From: Gorsachius magnificus
Taxonomy: Eukaryota > Chordata > Aves > Pelecaniformes > Ardeidae
Direction: 5' to 3'
DNA: 64,000 nucleotides
Assembly: GCA_034008185.1 (NCBI GenBank)
Contig: CM067082.1
Coordinates: 6,122,984-6,186,983 of the forward strand
In this document: one piece after another, positions 37,446 through 50,085 of the stretch
Numbering within the stretch: position 1 is the stretch's first letter
How the letters are laid out: every line of letters starts with the position of its first letter
Notes under the pieces: model-generated
Seen by the model: only the letters and a program-made list of their open reading frames with translations
Databases searched by the model: none
Told to the model about the DNA's origin: nothing
Position numbers and translations under genes: made by a program

Positions 37446-38457
37446 TTGGTGGTTCTTGCATTGCTATTGCCATGGACCAGCTTGTCACAGTCCCTGCTCT
37501 ATGTGCAGGAATTACTATCTCTCTCCTTCTCTCTCTTTCTGCAACATTATCAAGGTACCCAGGCTAAAATTCTTCCCATGAGGAAGACAGTGAATGCTAT
37601 TTGCAACTCCCCAACATTACCACCTGGTATTTTATTAAGGAAAGACTAAGATCCCACAAAAATTTGAGTGTCTTCTGCGTTATGTGGTTGTAAGCATCCA
37701 TAATATGTTTTAGGACCATTCAACCTGGGTCCTCATTTCTAAGGTGCAAGGGTTTTGTTTTAAAACTTTGTTGTCATATAATGAGGAGGGCTGTAACGCT
37801 TTTTTAAGGTAACAGATATCAAATATTTCCATTTGTTACATGAATCCAAGAGCTGGGGCTTCAAGAAACACTAAAAACCAAACATAAGATCTCTACTATA
37901 CTCTTAGGTTTGAATAGAACAGGCTAACAATCGAGTACAGCATAAGAAAAGACCAAGCATTCATTGACTAAACAGAGAGGTGGGAGTAAACAAATGAATA
38001 CAGAGAGAAATTATCAGAAAAAAAGTGGAAACAGATTGACATCAGGACTCTGAGTCAAAATTAATAATTTTCTCTATAGACATCATCACTACTTAGCACC
38101 TCTTATTTGGGATGAGTTGCCAAGCTGAAATCTTCCCCTAAGTAACAAGGGATATTTAGGTAGGCTGCAGATACTTGAGCATTATCCAAAAATATTTTAC
38201 AAGCTGATAGTGAGAAATGATCTGTGAGAAACTACAGGGCCACATTAGAACCCAGGAAAGCAGCTGATTCAGCTGTATCAGAAAAACAGCACAGGGCTGG
38301 TGGGAGTCACCTGAGAAATGAGTCCCACCAGGGGATACTAATAGGGAGAGAGGTCAGTGTTAAAAAAACCCCAAACCCCTTTTACCCCAAAAAAGGGATC
38401 TTTGGAGAGGTTGATAAAGGCAGGAGGACTGTGAAGCTCATTCTCTAAGCTAAGTCA

Positions 38458-38492
38458 GGTTTGGGGTTTGGTTTTGGTTTTGGTTTGTTTTT
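38458..38492 (+). repeat. G/T-rich simple repeat
   Basis: GGTTT and GGTTTT units ending in a T run. Simple sequence only. Confidence 0.85.
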
Positions 38493-41029
38493 TTCTAGAC
38501 CAGTAGTAGCTGGTGGCTTTTTTACTCTTTATCCAAAGATGGAATTATGGCTATGTGGTTCTTTCTGATTTCTTTTTTTTTTTAAAAAAAGGTCAGTTTG
38601 AGGATCTGTTAAGTAATATGAATGTGGCTGTCATCTATCTGAATTGAAGATGGGGATACTGGTGTTCAGGCTCTGCTATCCTGAGCTCCCTTCATTTAGG
38701 GGAGGAGCATATTCCTTCTTTTAGGGGAGGAGGTTTGGACAGGCTTTTCTTACGGTACCACCTGACCGGTGGTAACATGCAAAGTGTATAACCAGTGTAG
38801 GGAGATAATGAGTTTCTTCCCTTTCTAATTTAAGTCTCTAAGGCCAGGGCAAAACAGGAGTGCTTGCAGTTATTAGAAAAAGTGAACAAATCCCTCAGAG
38901 ATTAACACCTCTGCCTCAATGATCCATGTTGCCAAACTGAAGGTAATGCATGGAGACACAGCGTACACGTTTTGGAAGGAGATACACTAAAGGATGGTGT
39001 TGGGCAGGAGTGAGACAGGGAATAGCTTTGGAAGAATTGGCTAACATGTCTGAAGCAGGGTCCTACTGATAAATTTTAGATGCTAACAACAGCCCAGTCT
39101 ATTCTCTTTCCTTTTTGCCCTGCATGCTGTGTTGTTTGCAGGCAGCCAGGCTGGCTGGTTGGGGCACTGGGCTGATGGTCAATGAGCTTCTGCTCTTTTC
39201 CAGCACTGCTATCGATCCAAATTTAGAGAAAATCACTTCTCTGTGAGATCTGTGTTTGTCCACATCATAGAAATGACATTGCTTACCTGCCTTCGGGAAG
39301 TTTGTGAAGTCCAGTGTATTAGACATGCTCTAGTGAGATAGTTTTTTCTCTCCAAATTAGAAAGTTTTGATGTACTTCAAGTGACTTAAAAGAGATGGTT
39401 GCATAAAAACTTTTATGAATTTTGCCCCAGCCTACTTGAATTGGCTGTGACATTGGTCTTGCATATATGCTACTTGCTCAGTGAGTTTTCTGTCTTTTGG
39501 TAAAAAAATTATAAAGGTTAAAGAAAGGAACTTTCATATTTCCTGTGCTTTCAAAAGCCTGTCTTCTTGATCTGAGAAAAAAAAGTATGATCCCAACAAA
39601 TGTTTCAGCATCTCATGCAGCTAAGCACACTTTTTGGGGCATAGATCAGGATAAATTGGACAGAGTCACAAACCTAAATCCTACTGTCGTCCATGTGGGG
39701 AGATTTGGAGAGTACAGGGGTCATTAGATTTCTTGCTGCTGTGGTACTGGAGGGTCCTGTTCCAGGTCTGAGACTTTTTCCATTTCATGCCACGTCTATA
39801 TTGAAGTCCAAAGTATCTAAACTCCTGACAAACAAATGATGGGAGGTGCAAGTAGGTGAGAACACTATATTTGTTAGTGATGGATGGGGAGCTCAGCACA
39901 GCCTATTTCTGGTATACGCGTTTTTTGGGTGAGAATCAGGCAGGAGCATGGTAGAGGTGTGGGCAGAGCCCTCTGCACTCCAGCAGCTCCTGGTGCTAGA
40001 GGACTTGAAGGAACTGCTGGCAGTGCTGCACATATCCGTAAACTAGTCTTAGTAATGTGTGTATCCTCAGTTGGTCCTTCTTCCAGTTTTGTGACTGCAG
40101 AGCTGTATGTGAAATGATTTGCAGGTATTTTTTGTGCACTTGCTGGTTTTGGCAGCACTTTTAGTTGTGTATCTAATGAATATTTATTAAATTATGCATC
40201 TTATTTGATTCTTTATCCCTTTTCAGAGGCAAGTGAAGAAAAAGGTTTTTTTGATTTTTGATTGAGCATTTTTCTCTTTTTCTCCCTATACATTTGCTTC
40301 TCCTGTTTTCATTCCTCTACCCATCATAATATGTATGTTTTCAACTGTCTTTTTTTCTGTGTTCCCTTCCCTCTCTTCCACTGGAGCAAGCAAGGGGATC
40401 AACTGTGTGTGTTACACACTCCTCCAAGGGAAGGGAGGAGTTAGCTGATCATGAAAATCTAGCGTGAATTTAAACAGTGGGGTTTGATTATATTTTTTTA
40501 ATAGCTCTAAAATCTTGACAATATTTACAGGTTTATTTTTTCCATTTTTTAGCTGTGCACCCTCTACATCTTATGCAAACCACCCTTCCAAGTCCTTCCT
40601 GGCTTAATGAAAATAAGGACTTTCAAAGTACCTCGCAAGAGAAAACGCTCTGCCTTGCCAGTGCACCCTGAAGGCTTCTAGCAGTATTTTCATATGAAAA
40701 ATAGAATGTAAAATCAATCTGAGAACTTGGACATTCAAGTCGGTATAAATGCAACGAGGTACACCCACTCCTTATGGCAGGAGCTGAAATCTTGGCAGTG
40801 GAGACCGGTGGGACCAGAATTGCCCACAGTCTCAGTCAAACCCTTGTTACGCTGCTTCCCAAAAAATCAAAGCAATGGAAAGCTGACCACAAAATGCAAA
40901 CACTGATGTGGTACACTTCACAAATGAGTCCAACATGGAGGTGTAAGAGGAAATCTCATCTGTTATTTCTATGCCTGTCAAGAAAGGAATCAATTAACTC
41001 TGTGGTATTAACACCCGTTCTTTTTCAAG

Positions 41030-41083
41030 GGAGAGAGTGGCAGCCAAGGGCTTCCTGGACTCAGAGGAGAAAAAGGAGAGTCA
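41030..41083 (+). CDS. COL22A1: COL22A1 exon H: Gly-X-Y exon (54 nt)
   Basis: Eighteen codons in phase 0, GESGSQGLPGLRGEKGES, give six perfect triplets between gttctttttcaag and tca|gtaagt. 54 nt is the classic collagen exon length. The helix here is charge-rich and Pro-poor: GLP is the only triplet with a Y-position Pro. The AAG acceptor is unusual but follows a good pyrimidine stretch. Confidence 0.92.
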
Positions 41084-41729
41084 GTAAGTAAGAAATACGA
41101 AAATTATTTTACCTAAGGAGATGGAAATGCAAATAAATGTTTTCTCCTGTATGGTGAGAATTTGTTCACAATGTGCCCTGTTGAATATGTTCCCCCATTG
41201 CTGGACCTTTATCCCAGGGGAAAGCTGATCTTTCTGGTACCTAATGGCATTTTTTGGAGGGGGAGAAATGGGGGGATTCATCCCTGAATACAGCTGATAA
41301 CTGACTGAGTATTGACCTTCTAATTAAAATATGTAACTTGGGTGTACTTGGTTATAGCACAGCTGCACATCCAACAGGGACAGGATGAGGCAACTGAAGA
41401 CAAGGAAGATGCAAATCTCTCTCAACACTTTTACATTCAGATGACCAAGATAAAGCTTTCCCCAGATGCAATTAATGCAAATGCCAGACTGATTTTTTAG
41501 GCAAGAAAAGCTTTAACCCTATGTAAAATACATTCTAATAAGGGTTGTTGGCATCTTTGATTTTGGAAGTGTAATATCAGGCTCTGCCCTGAATAGAAAA
41601 TAAGATGTTTTCCTGGCTGCAGCAGGAGAATTGGGGATAGGTTTTCTATTTTAATTTATCACTGAATTATTATCAAGGAATTATGCTCAAAGAAAATTAC
41701 TTTCCCTATAGTAGCTGTCCTGTGACTTG

Positions 41730-41787
41730 TGTGTGTATGGATGTGTGTGAGTATATATGTGTGTGTATATATATATATATATATATA
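41730..41787 (+). repeat. TG/TA dinucleotide microsatellite
   Basis: Mixed TG repeats pass into an uninterrupted TA run at 41766-41787. It is likely length-polymorphic and lies 148 bp upstream of exon I. Confidence 0.9.
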
Positions 41788-41896
41788 AAAAATGTGATAT
41801 ATATGGTTAGATAGATATATCTCAGATATATAAGAAGGGAAACATGAGATACATGTTTATAACATCATTTGATATCCTTGCTATCAAATGTACTTT

Positions 41897-41918
41897 CCCC
41901 CCCCCCCCCCCCCCCCCC
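41897..41918 (+). repeat. Run of 22 C in the exon I polypyrimidine tract
   Basis: Uninterrupted C22, then gcttctttcatttctag and the exon. The run occupies the upstream part of the polypyrimidine tract and probably overlaps or displaces the branch-point region. Its exact length may be a sequencing estimate. Confidence 0.9.
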
Positions 41919-41935
41919 GCTTCTTTCATTTCTAG

Positions 41936-41971
41936 GGCAGAGCCTATGGCAGAGGAGAAAAAGGAGAAAAG
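41936..41971 (+). CDS. COL22A1: COL22A1 exon I: 36-nt helix exon with imperfection
   Basis: Twelve codons in phase 0, GRAYGRGEKGEK, lie between tttctag and aag|gtaaga. Only the last two triplets are regular. Gly-Arg-Ala-Tyr-Gly has one residue too many and Gly-Arg-Gly one too few, so the triplet register slips by +1 and then -1 and is restored. As I remember the human chain, it has a similar glycine-poor break at the same place before GEKGEK, which supports a conserved flexible kink rather than a sequence error. 36 nt is a known collagen exon size. The upstream tract is 22 C then gcttctttcatttctag. Confidence 0.87.
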
Positions 41972-43695
41972 GTAAGACCTAATACTTCATTGGACTAATT
42001 AAATGACAGTCACTTGCTGTTGCCTTCTGTAGCTCAGAGGTTGCTTTTGGAATGCAGAGGATCAAGAGATGTGATACAGCTGGATCTTTGTGGGGAACTT
42101 TTATATTGTGTTATGCCTCCTTCTGCAGAAAAGCTTTTGAGTGTTCATTGATTTTTTCCCCTTCATGTTCTTTGAGTTTCCTTTGTGCATTGGCCATGTA
42201 AAATGCTATCAAATTGAAATCATAATCTTCGCTTTGTGTAAGCAGCAGTGAGTTCGTAGAGGATAATGCAGTGAAGCAACTGGCTGGAAGGATGAAAAAC
42301 ATTTTGAGTTTATTGAATTTTTATCAGGATTAAATTTATGTCATGAGGAGACTGCCACGCTGTTTCTTTTAATTGGATATTTGCATACTATCCTGAAGGA
42401 CAAAAGATGGCATATTTTCTTACTGGAAATATTAGGCAGGACAGAGTATTAAAACTTGGAGGTTAAAATTGAAGATACAGAATAACCACTGAAAATTGCT
42501 AGGTTATCTATCTTGGAAAACACGTTCAGTGGCGACCAACAATGGGAAACAGGTAGCATGACTGGACTAACTTGCATTAAAAAAAAAAAGATGTTGGTTT
42601 CCATGCAATTCTGGCTGCACAATTCCCATTCCCCACAACAAAATGAGGTTGCAGACCCAGACTGCAGAGAAGTAGCTCTTTCAGAGAGAGTGGTTCCATA
42701 ACGCACCTGCTTGTGAGTGTTTTCCTTATCATCAAAATGAAATTTTGAGTTGTGGGGAACAATGGAGAAAGATTGTCAGGAGGGTCTAGGAGATAGATAG
42801 ATGTATTAAGGAAGAAGTCATGGTTCATAATGAAAATGGGATTAAGAATCTGTGGAGCTGTTTTCCAAGAGGTCTGTGGCTACCCGATTGCTCAGGGAAT
42901 TTAAAATAATACTGGATTGTGGTCTGAAAGGAAGAATGCTGCACTAGCGAGAACATGGCATTTATGGCCATTGCATCTTCTCATTTATTCTTTCTATGAT
43001 TATGATATATTTATTGTATATAGTGGTAATGCATCATATGAAATTACAATCTAAATGAAGGTTGCTCATAGCAGGAAATATTATTGAGCCAGACTAGAGA
43101 CATGCGGGCTATAAAGCATGCATTTCTGCATCCATCTTCCTGCAGTCCTCCCACTGATAGCCACTATTTAGCCTTTGAGACTCAGGATTCAGCTTTTGGA
43201 AACCAGCTTGTGTTTAGCAAGTGGCAGGAGTCAGCAGCCTGATGGGAAACACGATGTTTACAATATGAGTTGTGCTGCAGTTGAAGCAAGTTCTTGTTTT
43301 CTTATGTTTTGATCTCTGCAGAAAAGTGTTGGAAAACTTCACTCCATCTGTACTATTGTCATACCTAGAAAAATAGGTCTGCGAGTCTGGACTGGAGGGG
43401 AAAAAATAAAAAGACCCCCCAGCATGTGCAGAACTTCTTTGATTTGGAACACTGACTGTCCCAAATGAATGTGTAGGCTCAGAGATCCCTGTGTTTATGG
43501 CCAGCTTGTTTTGTTTATTTGGTACTCACGCAAGCTGAGACAGCTTGTCCTCATCTGTGGAGGGAAGTGTATTTGGTACCTGGTGTGTTTGTGCCCCATG
43601 TCTGCCCAATGGCTGAGTGTCAGTGCTGTTCCTGATGGAGAACAAAGATGTATCAGCTGTACATTGCTGGCTTGATTAAAAAGGGAGCCTGAGGA

Positions 43696-44834
43696 TATAG
43701 AACCATAGAACATCTCAAGTTGGAAGGGAACCATAAGGATCATCGAGTCCACCTGCCTGCTCCTCACAGGACTACCTAAAACTAAACCATATGACTAAGA
43801 GCATTGTCTAGATGCTTCTTGAACTCCAACAGGCTTGGTGCCATGACCACTTCCCTAGAGAGCCTGTTCCAGTGGCCAACCACTGTCTCCGTGAAGGACC
43901 TTTTCCTAATGTCCAATCTGAACTTCCCCTAATGCAACTTCAGCCCATTTCCTTGTATCCTGTCTCTGGTCACCAGAGAGAGGAGGTCAGCACCTCCCCG
44001 TCCCCCTTGAGGAAGGTGTAGACTGCGATGAGGTCACCCCTCAGCCTTCTCTTCTCTAAGCTGAACAAGTCAAGTCACCTCTGTGACTCCTCCATTGCCC
44101 TTGAGACCTTTCAGCTTCTTGGTTACCGTCATCTGGACACCCTCTAATAGTTTAATGTCCTTCTCATCTTGAGGTGCCCAACACTGCACACAGTACTCGA
44201 GGTGGGGCCACACCAGTGCAGTGTGGAGTGGGACAATCTCCTCCCTTAACCAGCTAGCTACATTGTGCTTGATGCACCCCAGGACACAGTTGGCCCTTGG
44301 CCACCAGGGCACACTGTTGACTCATATTCAACTTGCCATCAACCCAAAAACCCAGATCTCTTTCCGTGGGGCTGCTCTCCAGCCTCTTGTCCCCAAATTT
44401 GTACATATAACCAGGATTACCCCATTCCAGGTGGAGAATCCTGCCCTTGCTCTTGTTAAATTTCATACAGTTGGTGACTTCCCAGCTCTCTAGTCTATCT
44501 AGATCTCTTTGTAAGGCCTCTTTACCCTCAAGGGAGTCCACAGCTCCTCCTAGTTTAGAATCACCAGCAAACTTACTTAATGTACATCTGATTCCTGTCT
44601 CCAGATCATCTATAAAAACATTTAAGAGCACTGGCCCCAAAATTGAGCCCTGGGGAACCCCACTGGTGATTAACTGCCAGCCCGATGTAACCCCATTTAC
44701 TATAACTCTCTGAGCCCCTCACATCAGCCAGTTGCTCACCCAAGGATTATGGGCTTTCTAGCTATGTGCTGGACACTTTGTGCAGAGGGATGCTGTGAGA
44801 GAGAGTGTCAAAGGCTTTGCTGAAATCCAAACCC
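43696..44834 (-). mobile_element. CR1 LINE with partial reverse transcriptase, antisense
   Basis: The longest CR1 copy, about 1.14 kb, 5'-truncated near 44834. On the minus strand it encodes, in broken frames, LDFSKAFDTLSHSI (about 44790-44831), then SGVPQGSILGPVL, then FIDDLETGIRCTLSKFAGDS (about 44551-44610), and ends with the CR1 3' region (tctagatgcttcttgaactc and atagaaccatagaa on the + strand). The FADD-type catalytic box of CR1 polymerase reads FAGD here, so one catalytic Asp is lost. Frames shift near 44260 and 44760. It is non-functional. Confidence 0.95.
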
Positions 44835-46435
44835 AACCACAGCTGGCAGAGCTTCTGTGCCCTTCCTGCATGCCCTGCTGCATGACCTGTCACTAGCGCT
44901 CCCCAGGGGGTTCTTTTATATGTGTGGACGCTTGGCCACCATTGCTCCTGGCCCTGCCCAGGTCTCTTCAGCTGCTGTCGCACAAACTGCAGGCTCCTGG
45001 TGGGTCTGTCTCCTCCTCTCTGGTTCCCCCTGTTCAGGAAACCCGCCCTGTGCACCACGCTAGACTGCTCCATTGCTGATCGTACGAGCACTGGAGCTGC
45101 TTCCCTCAGCAATGTGTTTGTGCATATAATTTTTCCTGAACACAAAAGATCATCTTCAGGGTCAGCCTTGATGTGCAAAGGTGAGCCTTCAGCAGCAGAA
45201 AGCGGTAGGACTGTAAGCGGGGGGATCAGCCATGCAGGTGGTGTGCATACGATCTATCACTATTGCACATAGGAGCAGAGTGCCGTGTCTGTGTCTTGGC
45301 GTCAGAAGAAGTGCCTACGAGAGGGAAGCAGCCAGAAGCACAGGGAGCCCAGATGCAAGTGCCTGCAATGCCAGTTGCCATCTATACTCTTGAAAAAAAG
45401 AGGAGAGCCTATGAAACTGAAACCCTTCTGAGATAGGAGAACACCTGGAAGGAGAGGATTCGCATGGCTCCTTTCTGTTTGCCTGCCGCGCTGCAATGGC
45501 TGCATGAGCGTGGGTTCTTGTTTTTCACTCAGGCTGCAGCAGCTTTATGTTTCCTTGGGTTTTATGGGTATGGGCCGGTGCTGGGAAGCTGGATCAGAGA
45601 TGCTATGCTAGACTTCAGCTGCAGTCTGTGCAATTGCCTCTGTACATGTGCTGTGGGCTCCTTTAGAAGCACAAGCCTCACATCCTAGAGTGTTGATAGA
45701 ATAAATTCATCTCACCTTTTAAAAGACTGAGATGACAAGATTAAAAGCATCCCCTTATTATAGTATTGCTCTTCAGCTGTGCTAGTGCCAAACACCTGCC
45801 AGATCATCCTTTGCCAAGTATCATACGTAGGACAATTACGTGAGGTCTGAGGTATTTGTTGGAGGGCAAATCCTGTGCTTTTCCAGGGGGACAGCAGAGG
45901 CACTGGCCTTACTTGTCCAGGCCATTACCTCAGTTATATGACTAAGTTAAAGCCAAAATGATGCTTGTATTAGAATACATAACAGGCCAAGCACATTGTT
46001 AGTGGCAAACCAAAAGATAATAGCATCTGTGGCTAAAAACCTAATTCATGTCGACGCGAGGTCTTGTGTGACTTTGCAAACCAGGATGTTCACTGTGATG
46101 GCTCAAGCCCAGCATGTTCTGCCAGGCCTAAATATCTCAGCCTGGTAGAAGATGCTTTTTATGTGCAGAAACATGCATGTGTGGACCAAGTAATTGTACA
46201 CAGATATAAAAAAAAAGAAAAAAACCATAATGCATCTACAGGTGCTCATATAAACTGCTCTCAAGTGGTTAGGTGTGATTCAGATGCCACTGCTCTGTAT
46301 TGGGTCTTAAATTTCCACTGTTGACTGTCATCTTTCAGCCCTCGGAGTGTTTAATCCCTGTGGCATTAGATATAGTCTGTTGTATTTCCGCTCATAAATG
46401 TGTGCCCCTTTACTGTGTGTTCATTCATTTGTTTT

Positions 46436-46712
46436 CATAGAATCATAGAATCATAGAATGTTTTAGGTTGGAAGGGACCCCTAGAGGTCATCTAGTCCAA
46501 CCCCCCTGCAGTGAGCAGGGACACCACTAACTAGATCAGGTTGCTCAGAGCCCCATCCAACCTGACCTTGAATGTTTCCAGGGATGGGGCCTCCACCACC
46601 TCTCTGGGCAACCCGTTCCAGTGTTTCACCACCCTCATTGTAAAGAATTTCCTCCTTATATCCAGTCTAAACCTACCCTGGTTTAGTTTAAAACCATTAC
46701 CATTACCCCATT
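46436..46712 (-). mobile_element. CR1 LINE 3' fragment, antisense
   Basis: Opens with three CATAGAAT tail units, then gttggaagggacccctagag, ctctgggcaacccgttccag, and ends near a CATTAC-rich stretch at about 46700. It is well preserved. The frame across it is repeat-derived. Confidence 0.95.
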
Positions 46713-48219
46713 ACTATTACCATGTTTTGCACACATTTATGTTATTGAACTGATTTTTATACATAGGCAAACATCCAATTCTATAACATGATCACCATGA
46801 AAGGCAATGTTTTGGCTTTACTCCATAGGTTATTAAAATGGATATTTGCTAGCCTAGATGGCCTGGTCCTGCAAGGGTTATAACTCAAATCTTCAAACCT
46901 CAGTTGGTCCAAGAGGAGTGGGTGCAGGAGAGGAGTGAGGGCAGAAAGAACAGCTGTAGAGCATTTTTGAGGAGGATTCAAGCAAGATGGGGTTTCAGTG
47001 ACTCTTGAACGAAGTCAGGGAAATCATGTTTGACAAGAGAGGTTCTGCAGAGTATGAAGTCTGCATTCCTGAGGCACAGCCATCCACACCATGAGCCACC
47101 CTGCCCTTCTAATGCCTCCATACAAAGTTTAACTTAGAGGCTTTCAAAAACTTACGCCCTTGTCTTCAAAGTACAGAATATTATGCAATGGTGCTGAGCC
47201 ACCCTTCTAGCACCCTAAAGGCCAACGGTAGTGAGAAGGCTCTGCAGGTGGGAAGGTTCTTGGAAAAGTGATGACTTTGGAGAGGATATGATGAGAATCT
47301 GTCAAACCTTGAGTGGTATGGAGGTATTGGTAAGAAATTATTTTGCACTGTTTCTTCTGTTGTAAAACCTAGGGGGAAGCAAACAAAACTAGCTGATGGC
47401 AAAATTAAAATGAACAGAATGAAGCTGTTTTTTCATACAGTAGGTATTGGAGCTCCTCTGCAGTCTGCTCTGGAGGTTAAAATTTTGTGTGTTTAAAAAA
47501 GTGCGTATGAGTTAATTAGAGAGATCTGTAAGCATCTAGTTAGTAAAAAGGCATTATCTCTGCATCAGGACATCAGCGAGTCTCTGCAAACCGTAATCCG
47601 TGATAGCAGGACAATAGGCTGGAGAAGTCTCCCATAAGGCCACTGTGGCAGATGGGATAGGAGCCAGCTAGACCTTTGGCCTGACTGCTGGTAGCTATTC
47701 TTAGACTTTTGTACAACTCTTGAATATTCCTAACACCCTCATTGCCCAGAAGGGGACAGAAGTTTCCATAGTCCACTCAGGGCTTGGGCCAACACTGTCT
47801 ATAGCTGTTGAAGACAAGTAGGAAACACCAGAAAGGTGTCATGAAACAATTGAGTCAAGTGATCACTACCGTGATTTTCCACAGGAAACTAAGCTGTCCG
47901 CGGAGAAAGCTCTAACTGGGAGCACCCGCCTTTTGCAGAGGTGGTGGGTGAAGGTTTCATTATGGTTTACACTGGGACTTCCCTCACTAATGTGTTTCCA
48001 AGAGTATCTAAGCTTTCCCTTTGTGCTTTATCTGTTTCTCTTCATGCTAATAATCACATATGCAGCAATGAATATGAGAAACAACTTTAGTAGATTAAGT
48101 CTATATTCTCCTACCAATGTTTTCTTTCATGGTAATAACTTGCTCTGATAAAACTTCAGAAGGATTATTATAGGGTTTCTAATGAGAATAAAACCTCTGA
48201 AGTGGCTTGGCTTATTAGA

Positions 48220-48380
48220 AATGCAGTGACTGCAAGACCAAGCACAGAAAAGAAAAGCAGGCAGATAGTTAGGGCTCTGGGCTAGGCTGCAAGAAGACCC
48301 AGGCTTAAAACTTGGCTCCAACAGATTTGCTGACCTTGGGCAAAGCAGATAGTCTTTGTTCCCATAAAATGAAGCTGGAG
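48220..48380 (+). mobile_element. Possible MIR/CORE-like SINE remnant
   Basis: gttagggctctgggctaggc, acccaggcttaaaacttggc, then tgaccttgggcaaagc and cccataaaatg follow the order of a tRNA-derived MIR-type SINE (head, core, tgaccttgggcaag, cattctgtaaaatg). This is the best of the five candidates. Confidence 0.5.
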
Positions 48381-49984
48381 AACCTCTTTCCCTCCAGGCT
48401 TTGTGTATCTTGCCTGCTAGATCCTTCAGACAAAGGCCTTGCTTCCCCTTCCCTCACTTGTCTTCCAAATTGGAGTTATTGCCATTTTTAGGGATTCTGG
48501 AAAAGCTGTGGAAATCTACCCTGTTAGATACAGTCTATCTACACAGCGCCCTGTGCTCTCTGCATATGCCCTGAGGCAGCCGAGTATAAGAAAGGTCTGA
48601 CCTGAAAGCCATGTAACTTTTTTACCCCGGTGATGTGCTGTCAGAAGAGCTTACTGAATTAGCACAAGCACAGTGCCTCTGGGTAGGGGCTGGCTGGCAT
48701 CCAGTAACTTGGGGCACAAGAAAACAAATGCAGTTCTGCCTGCACGAGGTGCCGCAGACATAGCTGGAGTCTGACATGGTGTGCTGGTTTGATGGCAAAG
48801 GAGAGTTTTTGCTTGGGTATTTTTAAGCGATGCGTTTTGCAGCTAGAAGGGCTGTGCGTGTGACTTGATTGCAAGTAAGGCTCAGGCTGGAGGTGGTATT
48901 TTAGACACGCAGAGCTATAATAATTATAATAATAATATTATAATAATGTTTGAAGGCAGGTCCCTGAGTGTCAGGGTGCAGCAAAGACCAGCTGTGCCCT
49001 AAGGGAGTTGGAGCTGGGAGCAATACCGTAACTGGCAGGACAGGGACTTCACCAGCCAGGGCTTATCCCATAGCACCCCAGAAAGGGAGCAGGATGAGTT
49101 AGAGCTGGTAGCCAGCTTCAGCCAAGAGTGCGGATCACAGACTGGTCCATGGTTGATGAAGCAAGTCCTAAGACCATGTCAGGAAAGTGATTCTGCAAGT
49201 CAGGGTCAGGATTAGCAGAGTGCGTTGTAGTTCAGGCAAGGGCCAAAGATGGGAGCTTAAAACCAGCTTCAATACAAAGGAAGGGGAACAACAATCTGAA
49301 TGTCTAGAAGCAGGATGAGCTCTCTGAACAATTACAGGGTGTGGAGCTTGAGCTCGCACAAAACAAGAATTAGTCCTTATTCCTACAACTTCCAAATAAA
49401 ACAAATTATCTCTCCAGGAGGTAATGTGTGTGTCCTTTTCACTGTTGAAACCTTGAGCCTGGTGCAGGGAAGGAGCTCATGAGAAGTTACAGACCTTGTT
49501 TGGGCTGCTGTAGTTTTCAGACATTGTCATCAAGTCCCAAAACTCTTAAATGCCACCCAGTTTACCCAGGGCTGGTGAGCTGCAGGGTAACTCAGAGAGC
49601 CTAAGGAAGCAGCAGGAGCCTTTGAGCATCAGCATCCAGGTCGGCGGGCCGTACTCTTGCAGGGAGCACATCTTGACAGTAACAAGATGGGAAAACACCT
49701 CCAAGTTTAGAGATACTATTGAATTTGAAGTCTGAAAACCAAACAAACCCCCAACTGCCCAGTAATTGGTGCTCCTTGGAGACAGTGGCTGCAGAAACAT
49801 TGCTTCCTTGGGGTTTGGTTCTTACCACTCAGATCTTCTTACTTTATTGCAGAATAATGTGAGCATAGCTCAGACTGACCTGGTAATGAAAAGTGAAAGT
49901 GCAATATCTGCAGGTTTTTTTCTTATTATTTTTTGTGCTGGGAATCATCTCTCTTGGGAACCATTCTTAGCTACTGACTTCATC

Positions 49985-50085
49985 TGGATAAGGTCACTCA
50001 GCACTTAACCTCTCAGTCCAGCACTTAAACATCTGTATAATAACACCTCATCTATGTTATAAGGCTGTCATGAAGCTCACTGGAG
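49985..50085 (+). mobile_element. Possible MIR/CORE-like SINE remnant
   Basis: gcacttaacctctcagtcc, catctgtataataacacctc and ggctgtcatgaagctcac follow MIR 3'-half order (taacctctctg..., atctgtaaaatgg, cctacctca, gttgttatgagg). Diverged. Confidence 0.45.

Larger units (their letters stand above)
35720..41029 (+). other. Intron G-H (5.3 kb)
   Basis: Mostly unremarkable. I see a weak MIR-like SINE remnant at 37345-37445, a G/T-rich simple repeat at 38458-38492 and short homopolymers near 38571-38590. No Gly-X-Y exon is hidden here as far as I can read. The acceptor for exon H ends in AAG rather than the usual CAG or TAG. Confidence 0.75.
41084..41935 (+). other. Intron H-I (852 bp) with repeats near the acceptor
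   Basis: Holds a TG/TA microsatellite (about 41730-41787) and a run of 22 C (41897-41918) that ends 17 bases before exon I and forms most of its polypyrimidine tract. Nothing else is recognisable. Confidence 0.85.

Noticed and set aside
44762..45178. 138-codon minus-strand frame that includes DFSKAFDT
   Set aside because: Only the C-terminal part is CR1 polymerase. The N-terminal part is unrelated flanking sequence, so it is not an intact element gene.
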